NCBI RefSeq assembly: GCF_036250695.1
Contig: NZ_CP109427.1
Span: forward strand, 1,736,001-1,800,000
Direction of reading: 5' to 3'
DNA from: Streptomyces sp. NBC_01497
GTDB taxonomy: Bacteria > Actinomycetota > Actinomycetes > Streptomycetales > Streptomycetaceae
Length of the DNA: 64,000 bases
Each line of letters opens with the position of its first letter. Position 1 is the stretch's first letter. Positions 1 to 7,931 of this stretch are shown piece after piece. The notes beneath the pieces are model-generated. The model was not told where the DNA came from. It saw nothing but the letters and a program-made list of their open reading frames with translations, and ran no database searches. Both the position numbers and the translations under genes were made by a program.

Positions 1-1521
1 GCGCGGCTCAACTGCGGAGCGGAACTGCTGGACCGGACAGCGCGGCGACTCGGCCCGGACCGGCCCGCGTTCCGCTCCGGGACCGGCGAGGTCTGGTCGT
101 ACGGACGGCTGCGCGAGCACGTCGACGCGCTCGCGCACACGCTGACCGACCGCCTCGGCGTCGTCCCCGGCAACCGGGTACTGCTGCGCGGCCCCACCAG
201 CCCCGAACTCGCGGCCTGCTGGCTCGCCGTCATGAAGGCGGGCGCGGTGGCCGTGACCGTGCTCCCCCAGCACCGGGCCGGGGAGCTGGCGACGCTCTGC
301 GGGATCGCACGCGTCTCGCACGCCCTGTGCGACGTCCGGTGCCTGGACGCGCTGGCCGAGGCCGCCGTGCCGGGGCTGCGGATCACCCCGTACGGCGGTG
401 CCGGGCCCGAGGACCTGATGACGCTGGCCGCCGCCGCGCCGGCCGAGCCCTACGCGGCGGTGGACACGGCCGCCGACGATGTCGCGCTGATCGCCTTCAC
501 CTCCGGCACCACCGGCCACCCCAAGGGCTGCATGCACTTCCACCGGGACGTCCTCGCGATCGCCGACACCTTCTCGCGCCACGTGCTGCGCCCGGAGCCG
601 GACGACGTCTTCGCGGGCAGTCCCCCGCTCGGCTTCACCTTCGGGCTGGGCGGCCTGGTGGTCTTCCCGCTGCGGGCGGGCGCGTCCTCCCTGCTGCTGG
701 AGGAGGCGCATCCCCGCCAGTTGCTCGCCGCCGTCACACGGCACCGGGTGTCGGTGCTGTTCACCGCGCCGACCGCGTACCGGGCGATGCTCGACGAACT
801 GGCGGCACACCCCGACGCGTACGACATCGGCTCGCTGCGCCGCTGCGTCTCGGCCGGCGAGAACCTGCCCGCCGCGACCTGGCACGCCTGGCACGAGAGG
901 ACCGGGCTGCGGATCGTCAACGGCATCGGCGCGACAGAACTGCTGCACATCTTCCTGTCGGCGGCCGACGACGCGGCACGTCCCGGCACCACGGGGCTGC
1001 CGGTGCCCGGCTGGCAGGCGCGCGTCGTGGACGCCGCCGGGGCGCAGGTGCCGGACGGCGAGCCGGGGCTGCTCGCGGTGCGCGGCCCGGTGGGCTGCCG
1101 CTACCTCGCGGATCCCCGGCAGCGGGAGTACGTACGCGGCGGCTGGAATCTCACCGGGGACACCTACGTGCGTGAGGCCGACGGCTACTTCCGGTACGTG
1201 GCACGCGCCGACGACATGATCATCTCGGCGGGTTACAACGTTCCGGGACCCGAGGTCGAGGACGCGCTGCTCGCCCACCCCGACGTCACCGAGGCCGCGG
1301 TGGTGGGCCGCGCCGACGAGCGGCGCGGCGAGATCGTCACCGCGTACGTCGTCCTGCGGGCGGGTGTCGCGCGGGACGAGGGGACAGCGGACGCGCTCCG
1401 CGCCTTCGTCCGGGCCCGGCTCGTGCCGTACAAGACGCCCCGGGCGGTCCTCTTCCTGGACGCCCTCCCCCGCACCCCCACCGGCAAACTCCAGCGCTTC
1501 CGGCTGCGCGAGGGGCAGTGA
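1..1521 (+). CDS. Aryl-CoA ligase (2-aminobenzoate/benzoate-CoA ligase type), 5' truncated by window edge
   Basis: The reading frame is open from base 1, so the N-terminus lies outside the window; 506 codons are visible. It is an adenylate-forming (ANL) enzyme: the P-loop-like motif TSGTTGHPKG is followed by MHFHRDV, a sequence typical of 2-aminobenzoate- and benzoate-CoA ligases, and the C-terminus has the catalytic-lysine motif PRTPTGKLQR. It would activate an aromatic acid as acyl-AMP and then as CoA thioester in the cytoplasm. It converges on the monooxygenase-reductase gene, whose natural substrates are salicylyl-CoA or 2-aminobenzoyl-CoA, so anthranilate or salicylate is the likely substrate. 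The family assignment is firm; the substrate is inferred from context. Confidence 0.9.
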   Translation, partial: ARLNCGAELLDRTARRLGPDRPAFRSGTGEVWSYGRLREHVDALAHTLTDRLGVVPGNRVLLRGPTSPELAACWLAVMKAGAVAVTVLPQHRAGELATLCGIARVSHALCDVRCLDALAEAAVPGLRITPYGGAGPEDLMTLAAAAPAEPYAAVDTAADDVALIAFTSGTTGHPKGCMHFHRDVLAIADTFSRHVLRPEPDDVFAGSPPLGFTFGLGGLVVFPLRAGASSLLLEEAHPRQLLAAVTRHRVSVLFTAPTAYRAMLDELAAHPDAYDIGSLRRCVSAGENLPAATWHAWHERTGLRIVNGIGATELLHIFLSAADDAARPGTTGLPVPGWQARVVDAAGAQVPDGEPGLLAVRGPVGCRYLADPRQREYVRGGWNLTGDTYVREADGYFRYVARADDMIISAGYNVPGPEVEDALLAHPDVTEAAVVGRADERRGEIVTAYVVLRAGVARDEGTADALRAFVRARLVPYKTPRAVLFLDALPRTPTGKLQRFRLREGQ

Positions 1522-1528
1522 GCGCGGC

Positions 1529-4105
1529 TCAGCTCCGCGCGCGGGCGCCGCGGGGAACCGGTGGCGCGGGCCGCGCCCCGCCGGCGGCCCGCAGCGGACC
1601 GAGGCGCGGCCTCGGCTCGCTCTCCCGCCCGCCCGGTGGCCTGCGGCTGCCCGCCGCGTACGGCGCGGGCCAGGGTGCCCCGGGCCCCGCGTACCCCTGT
1701 TCGGCGGCGGCGTGCAGCGTCCAGTGCGGGTCGTACAGGTGGGGCCTGGCCAGTGCGCACAGGTCGGCCCGGCCCGCCAGCAGCAGGGAGTTGACGTCGT
1801 CCCAGGAGGAGATCGCACCGACGGTGATCACCGGGACGTCCAGGGTGTTACGGATCAGGTCGGCGTACGGGGTCTGGTACGAGCGGCCGAACTCCGGCTT
1901 CTCGTCGGCGACGACCTGGCCGGTGGACACGTCGATCGCGGCGGCGCCGTGTTCGGCGAAGGCCCCGGCGATCGCTACGGCGTCCTCGGCTCCCGTGCCG
2001 CCGGGTGCCCAGTCGGTCGCGGAGACGCGGACGGTCAGCGGGCGGTCGGCGGGCCAGGCGGCGCGCACGGCGTCGAAGACCTCCAGCGGATAGCACAGCC
2101 GGCCGTCGAGGCCACCGCCGTAGCGGTCGGTGCGCCGGTTGGTGAGCGGGGACAGGAAGCCCGACAGCAGGTAGCCGTGCGCGCAGTGGAGTTCGAGGAC
2201 GTCGAACCCGGCGTCGGCCGCGCGGCGCGCGGCGTCCGCGAACCGGTCCCGGAGGGTGGCGAGCCCGTCCTCGTCCAGCTCGGCCGGGACCTGGCTGACA
2301 CCGGGCCGGTAGGGGAGGGGGGAAGCGGCGGCCAGCGGCCAGTTGCCGGCCGGCAGCGGCTCGTCCATGCCCTCCCACATGAGCCGGGTCGAGCCCTTGC
2401 GGCCCGCGTGGCCGAGCTGGACGCCGAGTGCGGTGCCCGGCGACTCGGCGTGCACGAAGTCGGTGATCCGGCGCCAGGCCCCGGCCTGCTCGTCGGTGTA
2501 GAGGCCGGTGCAGCCGGGGGTGATACGGCCCTCGGGGCTCACGCACACCATCTCGGTCATCACGAGCCCGGCGCCGCCGAGTGCGCGGGCACCGAGGTGC
2601 ACGAGGTGGAAGTCGCCGGGGACACCGTCCCGCGCGCGGTACATGTCCATGGCGGAGACCACGACGCGGTTGCGCAGTTCGATGCCGCCGAGCCGGAACG
2701 GGGTGAACATCGGCGGCGTGCCCGGCGGGCAGCCGAACTCGTCCTCGACGGTGTGCACGAATCCCGGATCGCGCAGCCGGAGGTTGTCGTGGGTGACGCG
2801 GCGGCTGCGGGTGAGCAGGCCGAACGCGAAGCGGCGCGGGGGCTGGGCGGTGTACGTGGCGAGCTGCTCGAACCAGCGCAGGCTGGCCGCCGCCGCACGC
2901 TGCGTCGAGGCGACGACGGGCCGGCGCTCCGCCTCGTAGGCGGCGAGCGCGGCGGGCAGGTCCCGCTGCTCCTCGACACAGGCGGCGAGGGCGAGCGCGT
3001 CCTCGACGGCGAGTTTCGTGCCGGAGCCGATGGAGAAGTGCGCGGTGTGGGCGGCGTCGCCCAGCAGGACGATCCGGCCGTTGCTCCAGCGCTCGTTGAC
3101 GACCGTACGAAACGCGGTCCACGCGGACGCGTTGGAGCGCAGCGGCCGGCCGCCCAGGGCACCGGTGAACACCTTCGCGCACCGCTCGGCCGACTCCCGT
3201 TCGCCGAGGCGGTCGAACCCGGCGGCCCGCCAGACCTCCTCGCGCATCTCCACGATGACGGTGCTGGCCCCCGCCGGGCCGCCGGGGCCGGCGCTCTCCT
3301 CACGGGGGCGGGCGTACGGGTAGCCGTGCAGCTGCATCACGCCGTACTCGGTCTCGGCGATGTCGAACCGGAACGCGTCGAACGCGAAGTCGGCGGCGAG
3401 CCAGATGTAGCGGTTGCGGTGCGGGGTGACCTGCGGCCCGAACACGTCCGCGTGGGCGGCCCGGGTGGCGCTGCCCGCCCCGTCCGCCGCGATCACCAGG
3501 TCGTACTCCGAGGCCAGTTCGGCGGCGGGGGGCGCGGTCGTACGGAACCGGAGCCTCACCCCGAGATCCGCGCAGCGCTCCTGGAGGATCGCCAGCAGCC
3601 GGCGCCGGTCGAGGGCCGCGAAGCCGTGCCCGCCGGAGGTGAGGGTGGCGCCCCGGTGCGTGATGTCGATGTCGTCCCAGCGTACGAAGGCGTCGCTGAG
3701 CGCGGCGTACACGACGGGGTCCGCGTGCTCGATCCCGCCGAGCGTCTCGTCGGAGAGCACGACGCCGAAACCGAAGGTGGCGTCGGGCGCCCCCCGCTCC
3801 CAGACCGTGATCTCGCGGGTGGGGTCGAGGCGGGCGAGCAGGGCGGCGGCGTAGAGGCCGCCGGGGCCGCCGCCGATCACGGCGACGCGTCGGGCGGAGG
3901 CGGAACCGGGTCCCGGGCCCGAGTTGCCGTTGCCGGCCGGAACCGCCACGCGCGGACCTGAGCCGACGTCGGCTGCGTGGGGGGCCGCGGTTGCGGAGCC
4001 GGGGCCCGGGGCGACGGTCCCGGCGCCGGAGTCGGGAGCGGGGTCCGGGGCGACCGTTCCGGCCTCGGTCCCGGAGTGGCGGGCGCGAGGGGCGGTGGCC
4101 GTCAT
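1529..4105 (-). CDS. Bifunctional salicylyl-CoA 5-hydroxylase / 2-aminobenzoyl-CoA monooxygenase-reductase
   Basis: An 858-residue fusion. After a roughly 70-residue Pro/Gly/Ala-rich leader, an FAD-monooxygenase domain begins with VAVIGGGPGGLYAA and carries the second FAD motif GDAAHTAHFSIGSG. From about residue 465 an Old Yellow Enzyme (FMN, TIM barrel) domain follows, starting FTPFRLGGIELRNR. This architecture matches 2-aminobenzoyl-CoA monooxygenase/reductase (hydroxylation plus ring reduction) and proteins annotated as salicylyl-CoA 5-hydroxylase/oxidoreductase. The start has a GGGAGGGG ribosome site 7 nt upstream. It lies 39 nt downstream of the enoyl-CoA hydratase gene, so the two are probably one operon. 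The low-complexity leader is unusual and may be a start-site artefact or a linker. Confidence 0.9.
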   Translation of the reverse strand: MTATAPRARHSGTEAGTVAPDPAPDSGAGTVAPGPGSATAAPHAADVGSGPRVAVPAGNGNSGPGPGSASARRVAVIGGGPGGLYAAALLARLDPTREITVWERGAPDATFGFGVVLSDETLGGIEHADPVVYAALSDAFVRWDDIDITHRGATLTSGGHGFAALDRRRLLAILQERCADLGVRLRFRTTAPPAAELASEYDLVIAADGAGSATRAAHADVFGPQVTPHRNRYIWLAADFAFDAFRFDIAETEYGVMQLHGYPYARPREESAGPGGPAGASTVIVEMREEVWRAAGFDRLGERESAERCAKVFTGALGGRPLRSNASAWTAFRTVVNERWSNGRIVLLGDAAHTAHFSIGSGTKLAVEDALALAACVEEQRDLPAALAAYEAERRPVVASTQRAAAASLRWFEQLATYTAQPPRRFAFGLLTRSRRVTHDNLRLRDPGFVHTVEDEFGCPPGTPPMFTPFRLGGIELRNRVVVSAMDMYRARDGVPGDFHLVHLGARALGGAGLVMTEMVCVSPEGRITPGCTGLYTDEQAGAWRRITDFVHAESPGTALGVQLGHAGRKGSTRLMWEGMDEPLPAGNWPLAAASPLPYRPGVSQVPAELDEDGLATLRDRFADAARRAADAGFDVLELHCAHGYLLSGFLSPLTNRRTDRYGGGLDGRLCYPLEVFDAVRAAWPADRPLTVRVSATDWAPGGTGAEDAVAIAGAFAEHGAAAIDVSTGQVVADEKPEFGRSYQTPYADLIRNTLDVPVITVGAISSWDDVNSLLLAGRADLCALARPHLYDPHWTLHAAAEQGYAGPGAPWPAPYAAGSRRPPGGRESEPRPRLGPLRAAGGARPAPPVPRGARARS

Positions 4106-4144
4106 CGGGGCACCCCTCCCGGTGCCGTCAGCGTGCCCATGCCG

Positions 4145-4972
4145 TCACCGCCCCTGCCAGTCGGCGTCGCGGCGGCCGGTGAAGGCGGCGTGGAACTCCG
4201 CGTAGTCCGCGCTGTTCATCAGGAGTGCCTGGGTGCTCGCGTCCATTTCGACGGCCGCGGCGAGCGGCATGTCGAGTTCGGCGGTGAGCAGCGCCTTCGT
4301 CTGCGCGTAGGCGAGGGCCGGTCCCTCGGCGAGGTGGCGGGCGAGGGCGGCGGCGCGCTCGTCGGCGTACCCCTCGTCCGTCAGTTCGCTGATCAGCCCG
4401 ATGCGTTCGGCCTCGGCGGCCCGTACCGGCTCCCCCAGCATCAGCAGCCGGGTGGCGTGGCCGAGGCCGACGACGCGCGGCAGCAGGTAGGCGGCACCCA
4501 TGTCGCCGCCGGAGAGACCGACACGGGTGAAGAGGAAGGAGAAGCGGGCCGAGGGGTCCGCGATCCGGAAGTCGGCGGCGAGCGCGAGGACCGCGCCCGC
4601 GCCGGCGGCCACGCCGTGCACGGCGGCCACGACCGGGAAGGGGCATTCGCGCAGGGCCCGGACGACCTGTCCCGTCATCCGGTTGAAGTCGAGCAGCTCG
4701 GCGGTGTCGAGAGCGAGCGTCGCGCCGATGATCTCGTCGACGTCACCGCCCGAGCAGAAGCCCCGGCCCTCCCCCGCCAGCACCAGCGCGCGCACGGAAC
4801 GCTCCCGGGACAGCTCGGCGAGCAGGTCGCGCAGGTCGGCGTAGGCGCCGAAGGTGAGGGCGTTGAGCTTCTCGGGCCGGGCGAGGGTGACGGTCGCGAC
4901 GCCGTCCTGCCGGGTCAGCCGCAGATGGCGCCAGGTCTCGGTGCGGGGCGTGGAGCCGGTGAACGGGCTCAT
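4145..4972 (-). CDS. Enoyl-CoA hydratase/isomerase family protein
   Basis: A 275-residue crotonase-fold protein. The oxyanion-hole segment is FCSGGDVDEI near residue 76, and the second signature is HGVAAGAGAVLALAADFRIA near residue 121. The start at MSPFTG was preferred to an in-frame ATG 12 codons upstream because GAAGGAGG lies 4 nt before it. It is the first gene of a probable two-gene operon with the aryl-CoA monooxygenase-reductase, so it likely hydrates or hydrolyses a ring-reduced or ring-opened CoA intermediate. Its promoter overlaps a perfect 18-bp palindrome (4989-5006). Family assignment is firm; the exact reaction is not known from sequence. Confidence 0.9.
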   Translation of the reverse strand: MSPFTGSTPRTETWRHLRLTRQDGVATVTLARPEKLNALTFGAYADLRDLLAELSRERSVRALVLAGEGRGFCSGGDVDEIIGATLALDTAELLDFNRMTGQVVRALRECPFPVVAAVHGVAAGAGAVLALAADFRIADPSARFSFLFTRVGLSGGDMGAAYLLPRVVGLGHATRLLMLGEPVRAAEAERIGLISELTDEGYADERAAALARHLAEGPALAYAQTKALLTAELDMPLAAAVEMDASTQALLMNSADYAEFHAAFTGRRDADWQGR

Positions 4973-4988
4973 GGAGCCTCCTTCGGCG

Positions 4989-5006
4989 GATACCGTGCAC
5001 GGTATC
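4989..5006. promoter_or_regulatory. Perfect 18-bp palindromic operator, GATACCGTGCACGGTATC
   Basis: The 18 bases read the same on both strands. The palindrome lies 16 nt upstream of the enoyl-CoA hydratase start, where it would block transcription if a dimeric repressor bound. A second inverted repeat, TCGTGAC-4 nt-GTCACGA, lies at 5013-5030. The form (ACCG...CGGT core) resembles TetR-family operators of aryl-CoA pathways, but no cognate regulator gene is next to it in this window. Confidence 0.6.
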
Positions 5007-5043
5007 ACCGGTTCGTGACCTCCGTCACGAGTACGCGATACGC

Positions 5044-5071
5044 GATCCGCGTTACGCGATCCGCGTTACGC
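5044..5071. repeat. Tandem 14-bp repeat (2 copies) upstream of the hydratase/MFS divergent promoters
   Basis: GATCCGCGTTACGC occurs twice head to tail (5044-5057 and 5058-5071), preceded by a partial related copy. It lies in the 340-base non-coding stretch 4973-5312, which otherwise holds the operators described separately. Function unknown. Confidence 0.6.
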
Positions 5072-5208
5072 GACAGCGACGGGGACGGGGACGCGCCGAC
5101 GTGCCGTGGCGCGCGCAAGCACTTCCGGTGGCGGGACGCACACAGCTCCACTCCTCGGGGCGGTGGCGGCCACCGGACGAGTCGCGGCCGGGCCGCGAGC
5201 CCAAACTA

Positions 5209-5237
5209 TGTTGATATCAAGTATCTTGACATCAAGA
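5209..5237. promoter_or_regulatory. Two adjacent TTGA-N2-TCAA dyads ahead of the MFS gene (MarR-like operators)
   Basis: Two similar dyads stand side by side: TTGATATCAA at 5211-5220 (perfect palindrome) and TCTTGACATCAAGA at 5224-5237 (dyad with a CA centre). They form the only AT-rich patch between the hydratase and MFS genes, about 76 nt before the MFS start. The CTTGA/TCAAG arms resemble MarR-family operators. No MarR gene is visible in the window. Confidence 0.5.
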
Positions 5238-5312
5238 CGAAAGGGCGACACCCTGGCTCCCCGCGGGCCGCCGGGGCGGCGGAGCGACAACCAGGGGGAG
5301 GTCGGTGCTGCG

Positions 5313-6755
5313 GTGAGAGACCGGAACAGCGGACTGCGAGCGCGATGGAGCGAGCCACCGGGCGGACGCGACGCGCGGATCATGCTGACAGCCATCGGTG
5401 CGGACCGAGCCGGTTCGGGACTGTGGACGTCGTCCTCGGTCCTCTACTTCACATTCGTGGCCCATCTCAGCACCCCGCAGGTCGGCCTCCTCCTGGGAGT
5501 CGGCGGCGTCGCGGGCATCGCCGGCTCGCCTCTCGCCGGCATGGCGGCCGCCCGGCTCCCCGTACGCTCCCTGCTGATCGGCTGCCACCTGCTCCGCCTG
5601 GCGACCCTCACGCTCGTGCTGCTGTGCACCGGTTTTGACGCGCTGCTCCCGGTGGTCGCCGTCACCTGCCTGGGCGACCGGTCCGCGAAGACGCTGGAGA
5701 TGCTGTTCGCGACCCGGGCCGCCGGTGAACGGCGCTCCACCTACCAGGCCTTGGCCCGCAGCGCGGGCAACGCCGGGTTCGGGCTCGGCGCGGGTGTCGC
5801 GGCCGTCGGCCTCGCCGTGGGATCGCATGGCGCCTATCAGGCCCTGATCTGCGGCGACGCACTCTCGTTCGCCATCGCCGCCGCACTGGTGTCACGCACG
5901 CACAGACGGGGTGCGGCGGGCGTCGTGGCGAGCCGGTCCCGCCCGGAGACGGGCAGGCCGGCCTCCCCTCGCGAGAATCCGCCGGGCGTTCGGCACACGA
6001 GCCCGTGGCGGGACCGCGGCTACCTGCTGTTCGTGCTGCTCGACATCCCGATGAACCTGGACGACAGCGTCATCGGCGTGGGGCTGCCCTTGTGGCTCGT
6101 GAACCGGACGACGGCACCGCATGCTCTCGTTCCCGCGTTCCTGATCATGAACACCGCGATGGTCGTCCTCCTGCAGATGAACGTGTCCGCGAGATACGCG
6201 GGCCCGCGCGGAGCCACCCGAGCGGTACTGGCGTACGGATGCACGACGTTCGGATGCTGCGTCGTCGTGGCGGCGGCTCCCGGGGGCGGAAACCTGGTGG
6301 CCGGCGCGGCGCTGCTGGCCGCGGCGTTCCTTGCCACCGCCGCGGAACTGATGCGTTCGGTCAGCTCGTGGGAACTGGCGGTGCTGCTCGCCCCCGAGGA
6401 CGCCCGCGCCGAGTACCTGGGGGTCGCGGGGATGTCCCAGTCCATTCAGAAGTCCGTCGGTCCGCCCCTGCTGACCAGCGTGGTGATGGTCGCGGGACCG
6501 GCCGGATGGGTCGCCATGGGAACGGCGGTCGCGGGACTCGCGCTCCTCCAGCGCACCGCCTGCGCACGCCGGCTGCGGACGCTCCGCCGGCCTCCGCACG
6601 ACGACCGGCCGGGAGACGACGCCCTGCCGGCGTCCGGGCCGAGGCGCTTCGGCCGAACCGGCCGCGGCCTCGTCCCACCGCGTCCACCGGGGGGCCTGCG
6701 GGTGCGAAGCCATGACCGTGCCACGCGTGGGACCCACCGGACGGATGGGCGATAG
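5313..6755 (+). CDS. MFS transporter
   Basis: About 480 residues if translation starts at the GTG at 5313, 12 nt after a GGGGAG ribosome site. The reading frame is open further upstream, but that part looks non-coding. The protein has roughly twelve hydrophobic segments with a hydrophilic central loop near residues 210-240, and a long basic, probably disordered tail of about 60 residues. It resembles actinobacterial drug-efflux-type MFS proteins; the substrate cannot be inferred. The upstream TTGA-N2-TCAA dyads suggest ligand-controlled expression, and a TetR gene follows 175 nt downstream in the same direction. Confidence 0.8.
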   Translation: MRDRNSGLRARWSEPPGGRDARIMLTAIGADRAGSGLWTSSSVLYFTFVAHLSTPQVGLLLGVGGVAGIAGSPLAGMAAARLPVRSLLIGCHLLRLATLTLVLLCTGFDALLPVVAVTCLGDRSAKTLEMLFATRAAGERRSTYQALARSAGNAGFGLGAGVAAVGLAVGSHGAYQALICGDALSFAIAAALVSRTHRRGAAGVVASRSRPETGRPASPRENPPGVRHTSPWRDRGYLLFVLLDIPMNLDDSVIGVGLPLWLVNRTTAPHALVPAFLIMNTAMVVLLQMNVSARYAGPRGATRAVLAYGCTTFGCCVVVAAAPGGGNLVAGAALLAAAFLATAAELMRSVSSWELAVLLAPEDARAEYLGVAGMSQSIQKSVGPPLLTSVVMVAGPAGWVAMGTAVAGLALLQRTACARRLRTLRRPPHDDRPGDDALPASGPRRFGRTGRGLVPPRPPGGLRVRSHDRATRGTHRTDGR

Positions 6756-6916
6756 GGGATGGGCGACAGGGGACAAGGGCGCGGCGCGAACAGCCGCGCC
6801 CGAGGAGAACGGCAAGCGCCGAAGGAGTGCGTCAGAGCGGGCGCGGCAGGCACCGGGTGCGCGCCGCCCCGACTCCCGACGTCGGATGCGTATGTGTACA
6901 TCTGTTCTTACGGCTT

Positions 6917-6928
6917 GTACATTTGTAC
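6917..6928. promoter_or_regulatory. GTACA-TT-TGTAC dyad at the TetR start (likely autoregulatory operator)
   Basis: A perfect 5-bp dyad with a 2-nt centre ends 2 nt before the ATG at 6931. A third GTACA half-site is at 6896-6900. The position overlaps the expected transcription and translation start, as is usual for TetR autorepression. The link is inferred from position only. Confidence 0.45.
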
Positions 6929-6930
6929 GC

Positions 6931-7593
6931 ATGACGCGCATCGACCCGCAGGCGGACCCTCCTCCCGAAGGCGAAACGGCCGGGGAAACGGTCGGCACGG
7001 GGAGCCGGGCCTCCGCCGCGACGGACGGCGGGCCGCGCAGGACCCGTCGCCACGACCCCGGCCGCAAGACGCACATCCTGGACGCCACCCTCGATGTGAT
7101 CGTGGAGCACGGGGTGGCCGGGACGACCCATCGGCACATCGCCGCCCGGGCCGGTGTCCCACTCGGGTCGATCACCTACCACTTCACCGGCCTGACCGAT
7201 CTCCTGGCGCAGGCGTTCGCCCGGCACGTCGAGCTGCAGTCCGCGGCGTTCAAGGACCTGTTCCACGACGTGGGAACGCAGGAGCAGTTCGTCGAGACCC
7301 TGGTCGGCCTCGTCGACACGGGCCCCTCCCGGCACCGCGGTGCGGTCCTCGGCTTCGAGCTGCACCTGGCGGCGCTCCGCAGCCCCCGGCTGCGAGCCCT
7401 TACGCGGGCGTGGACGCAGGACAGCCGCGCCGTTCTGGCACGTTTCACCGGCCCGGACCGCGCCGCCGACCTGGATGCCCTGCTCGAAGGAATGATCATG
7501 CACGCCCTGCTCACGACCGTGCCGGAGTCGCGCGAGACGACGCGGGACACCCTCGTCCGGATGCTCGGGCCGACCGGCCGTCCTGGAACGTGA
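6931..7593 (+). CDS. TetR/AcrR family transcriptional regulator
   Basis: A 220-residue protein with an N-terminal helix-turn-helix of TetR type: ILDATLDVIVEHG, then TTHRHIAARAGVPLGSITYHF (residues about 45-85), followed by a variable ligand-binding C-terminal domain. The frame is open upstream, but the ATG at 6931 gives the normal TetR length and sits directly behind a GTACA dyad. It follows the MFS gene and precedes a decayed MFS fragment, so it may control either the intact exporter or a transporter that has since been lost. Confidence 0.85.
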   Translation: MTRIDPQADPPPEGETAGETVGTGSRASAATDGGPRRTRRHDPGRKTHILDATLDVIVEHGVAGTTHRHIAARAGVPLGSITYHFTGLTDLLAQAFARHVELQSAAFKDLFHDVGTQEQFVETLVGLVDTGPSRHRGAVLGFELHLAALRSPRLRALTRAWTQDSRAVLARFTGPDRAADLDALLEGMIMHALLTTVPESRETTRDTLVRMLGPTGRPGT

Positions 7594-7689
7594 ACGCGGC
7601 TCCCACCACCGTCAGATCGCGCCGCCACCCCACGAGGTGACGGCCGGATCAGTGCGAGCGCCGGGCCCGACGAGGCCCTCTTGTGCCGC

Positions 7690-7835
7690 CGACCGGGTGA
7701 GCGCCGCCACCTCGATCGGATACCGCGGCTTCGTCGGCGGACCGCCGCTCATCGGGTGCCTGGGCGAGAGGACCCCCATCGGGCACGCCCTCCGTGCCGT
7801 CGCGATCCTCATGGCCCGGTGCGCTGCGATCGCCG
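7690..7835 (+). pseudogene. C-terminal remnant of an MFS transporter
   Basis: One frame here encodes a stretch that reads like the end of an MFS exporter: VSAATSIGYRGFVGGPPLIG, then an ERT motif, then a hydrophobic helix containing ALRAVAILMARC. In intact relatives this region is the loop and the last two membrane helices, typically with GYLGFLxGPPLIGxLAE. The first ten helices are missing. The fragment sits in the 338-base gap 7594-7931 between the TetR and epoxide hydrolase genes; nothing else was seen in that gap apart from the ribosome site of the hydrolase. The call rests on sequence resemblance from memory. Confidence 0.55.
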
Positions 7836-7931
7836 ACGTCGACCGCCGCGCCCCCGGCCGACGCACGCACACCGGATCCGCGCCTCAGCACGCAGCCCCG
7901 CCATGCGAGAACCGAAGGCCTGGAGATTCCC

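Noticed and set aside
1364..3961. An 865-codon forward open frame opposite the monooxygenase-reductase
   Set aside because: Antisense shadow; composition is Gly/Arg/Val-rich without hydrophobic core patterns or motifs.
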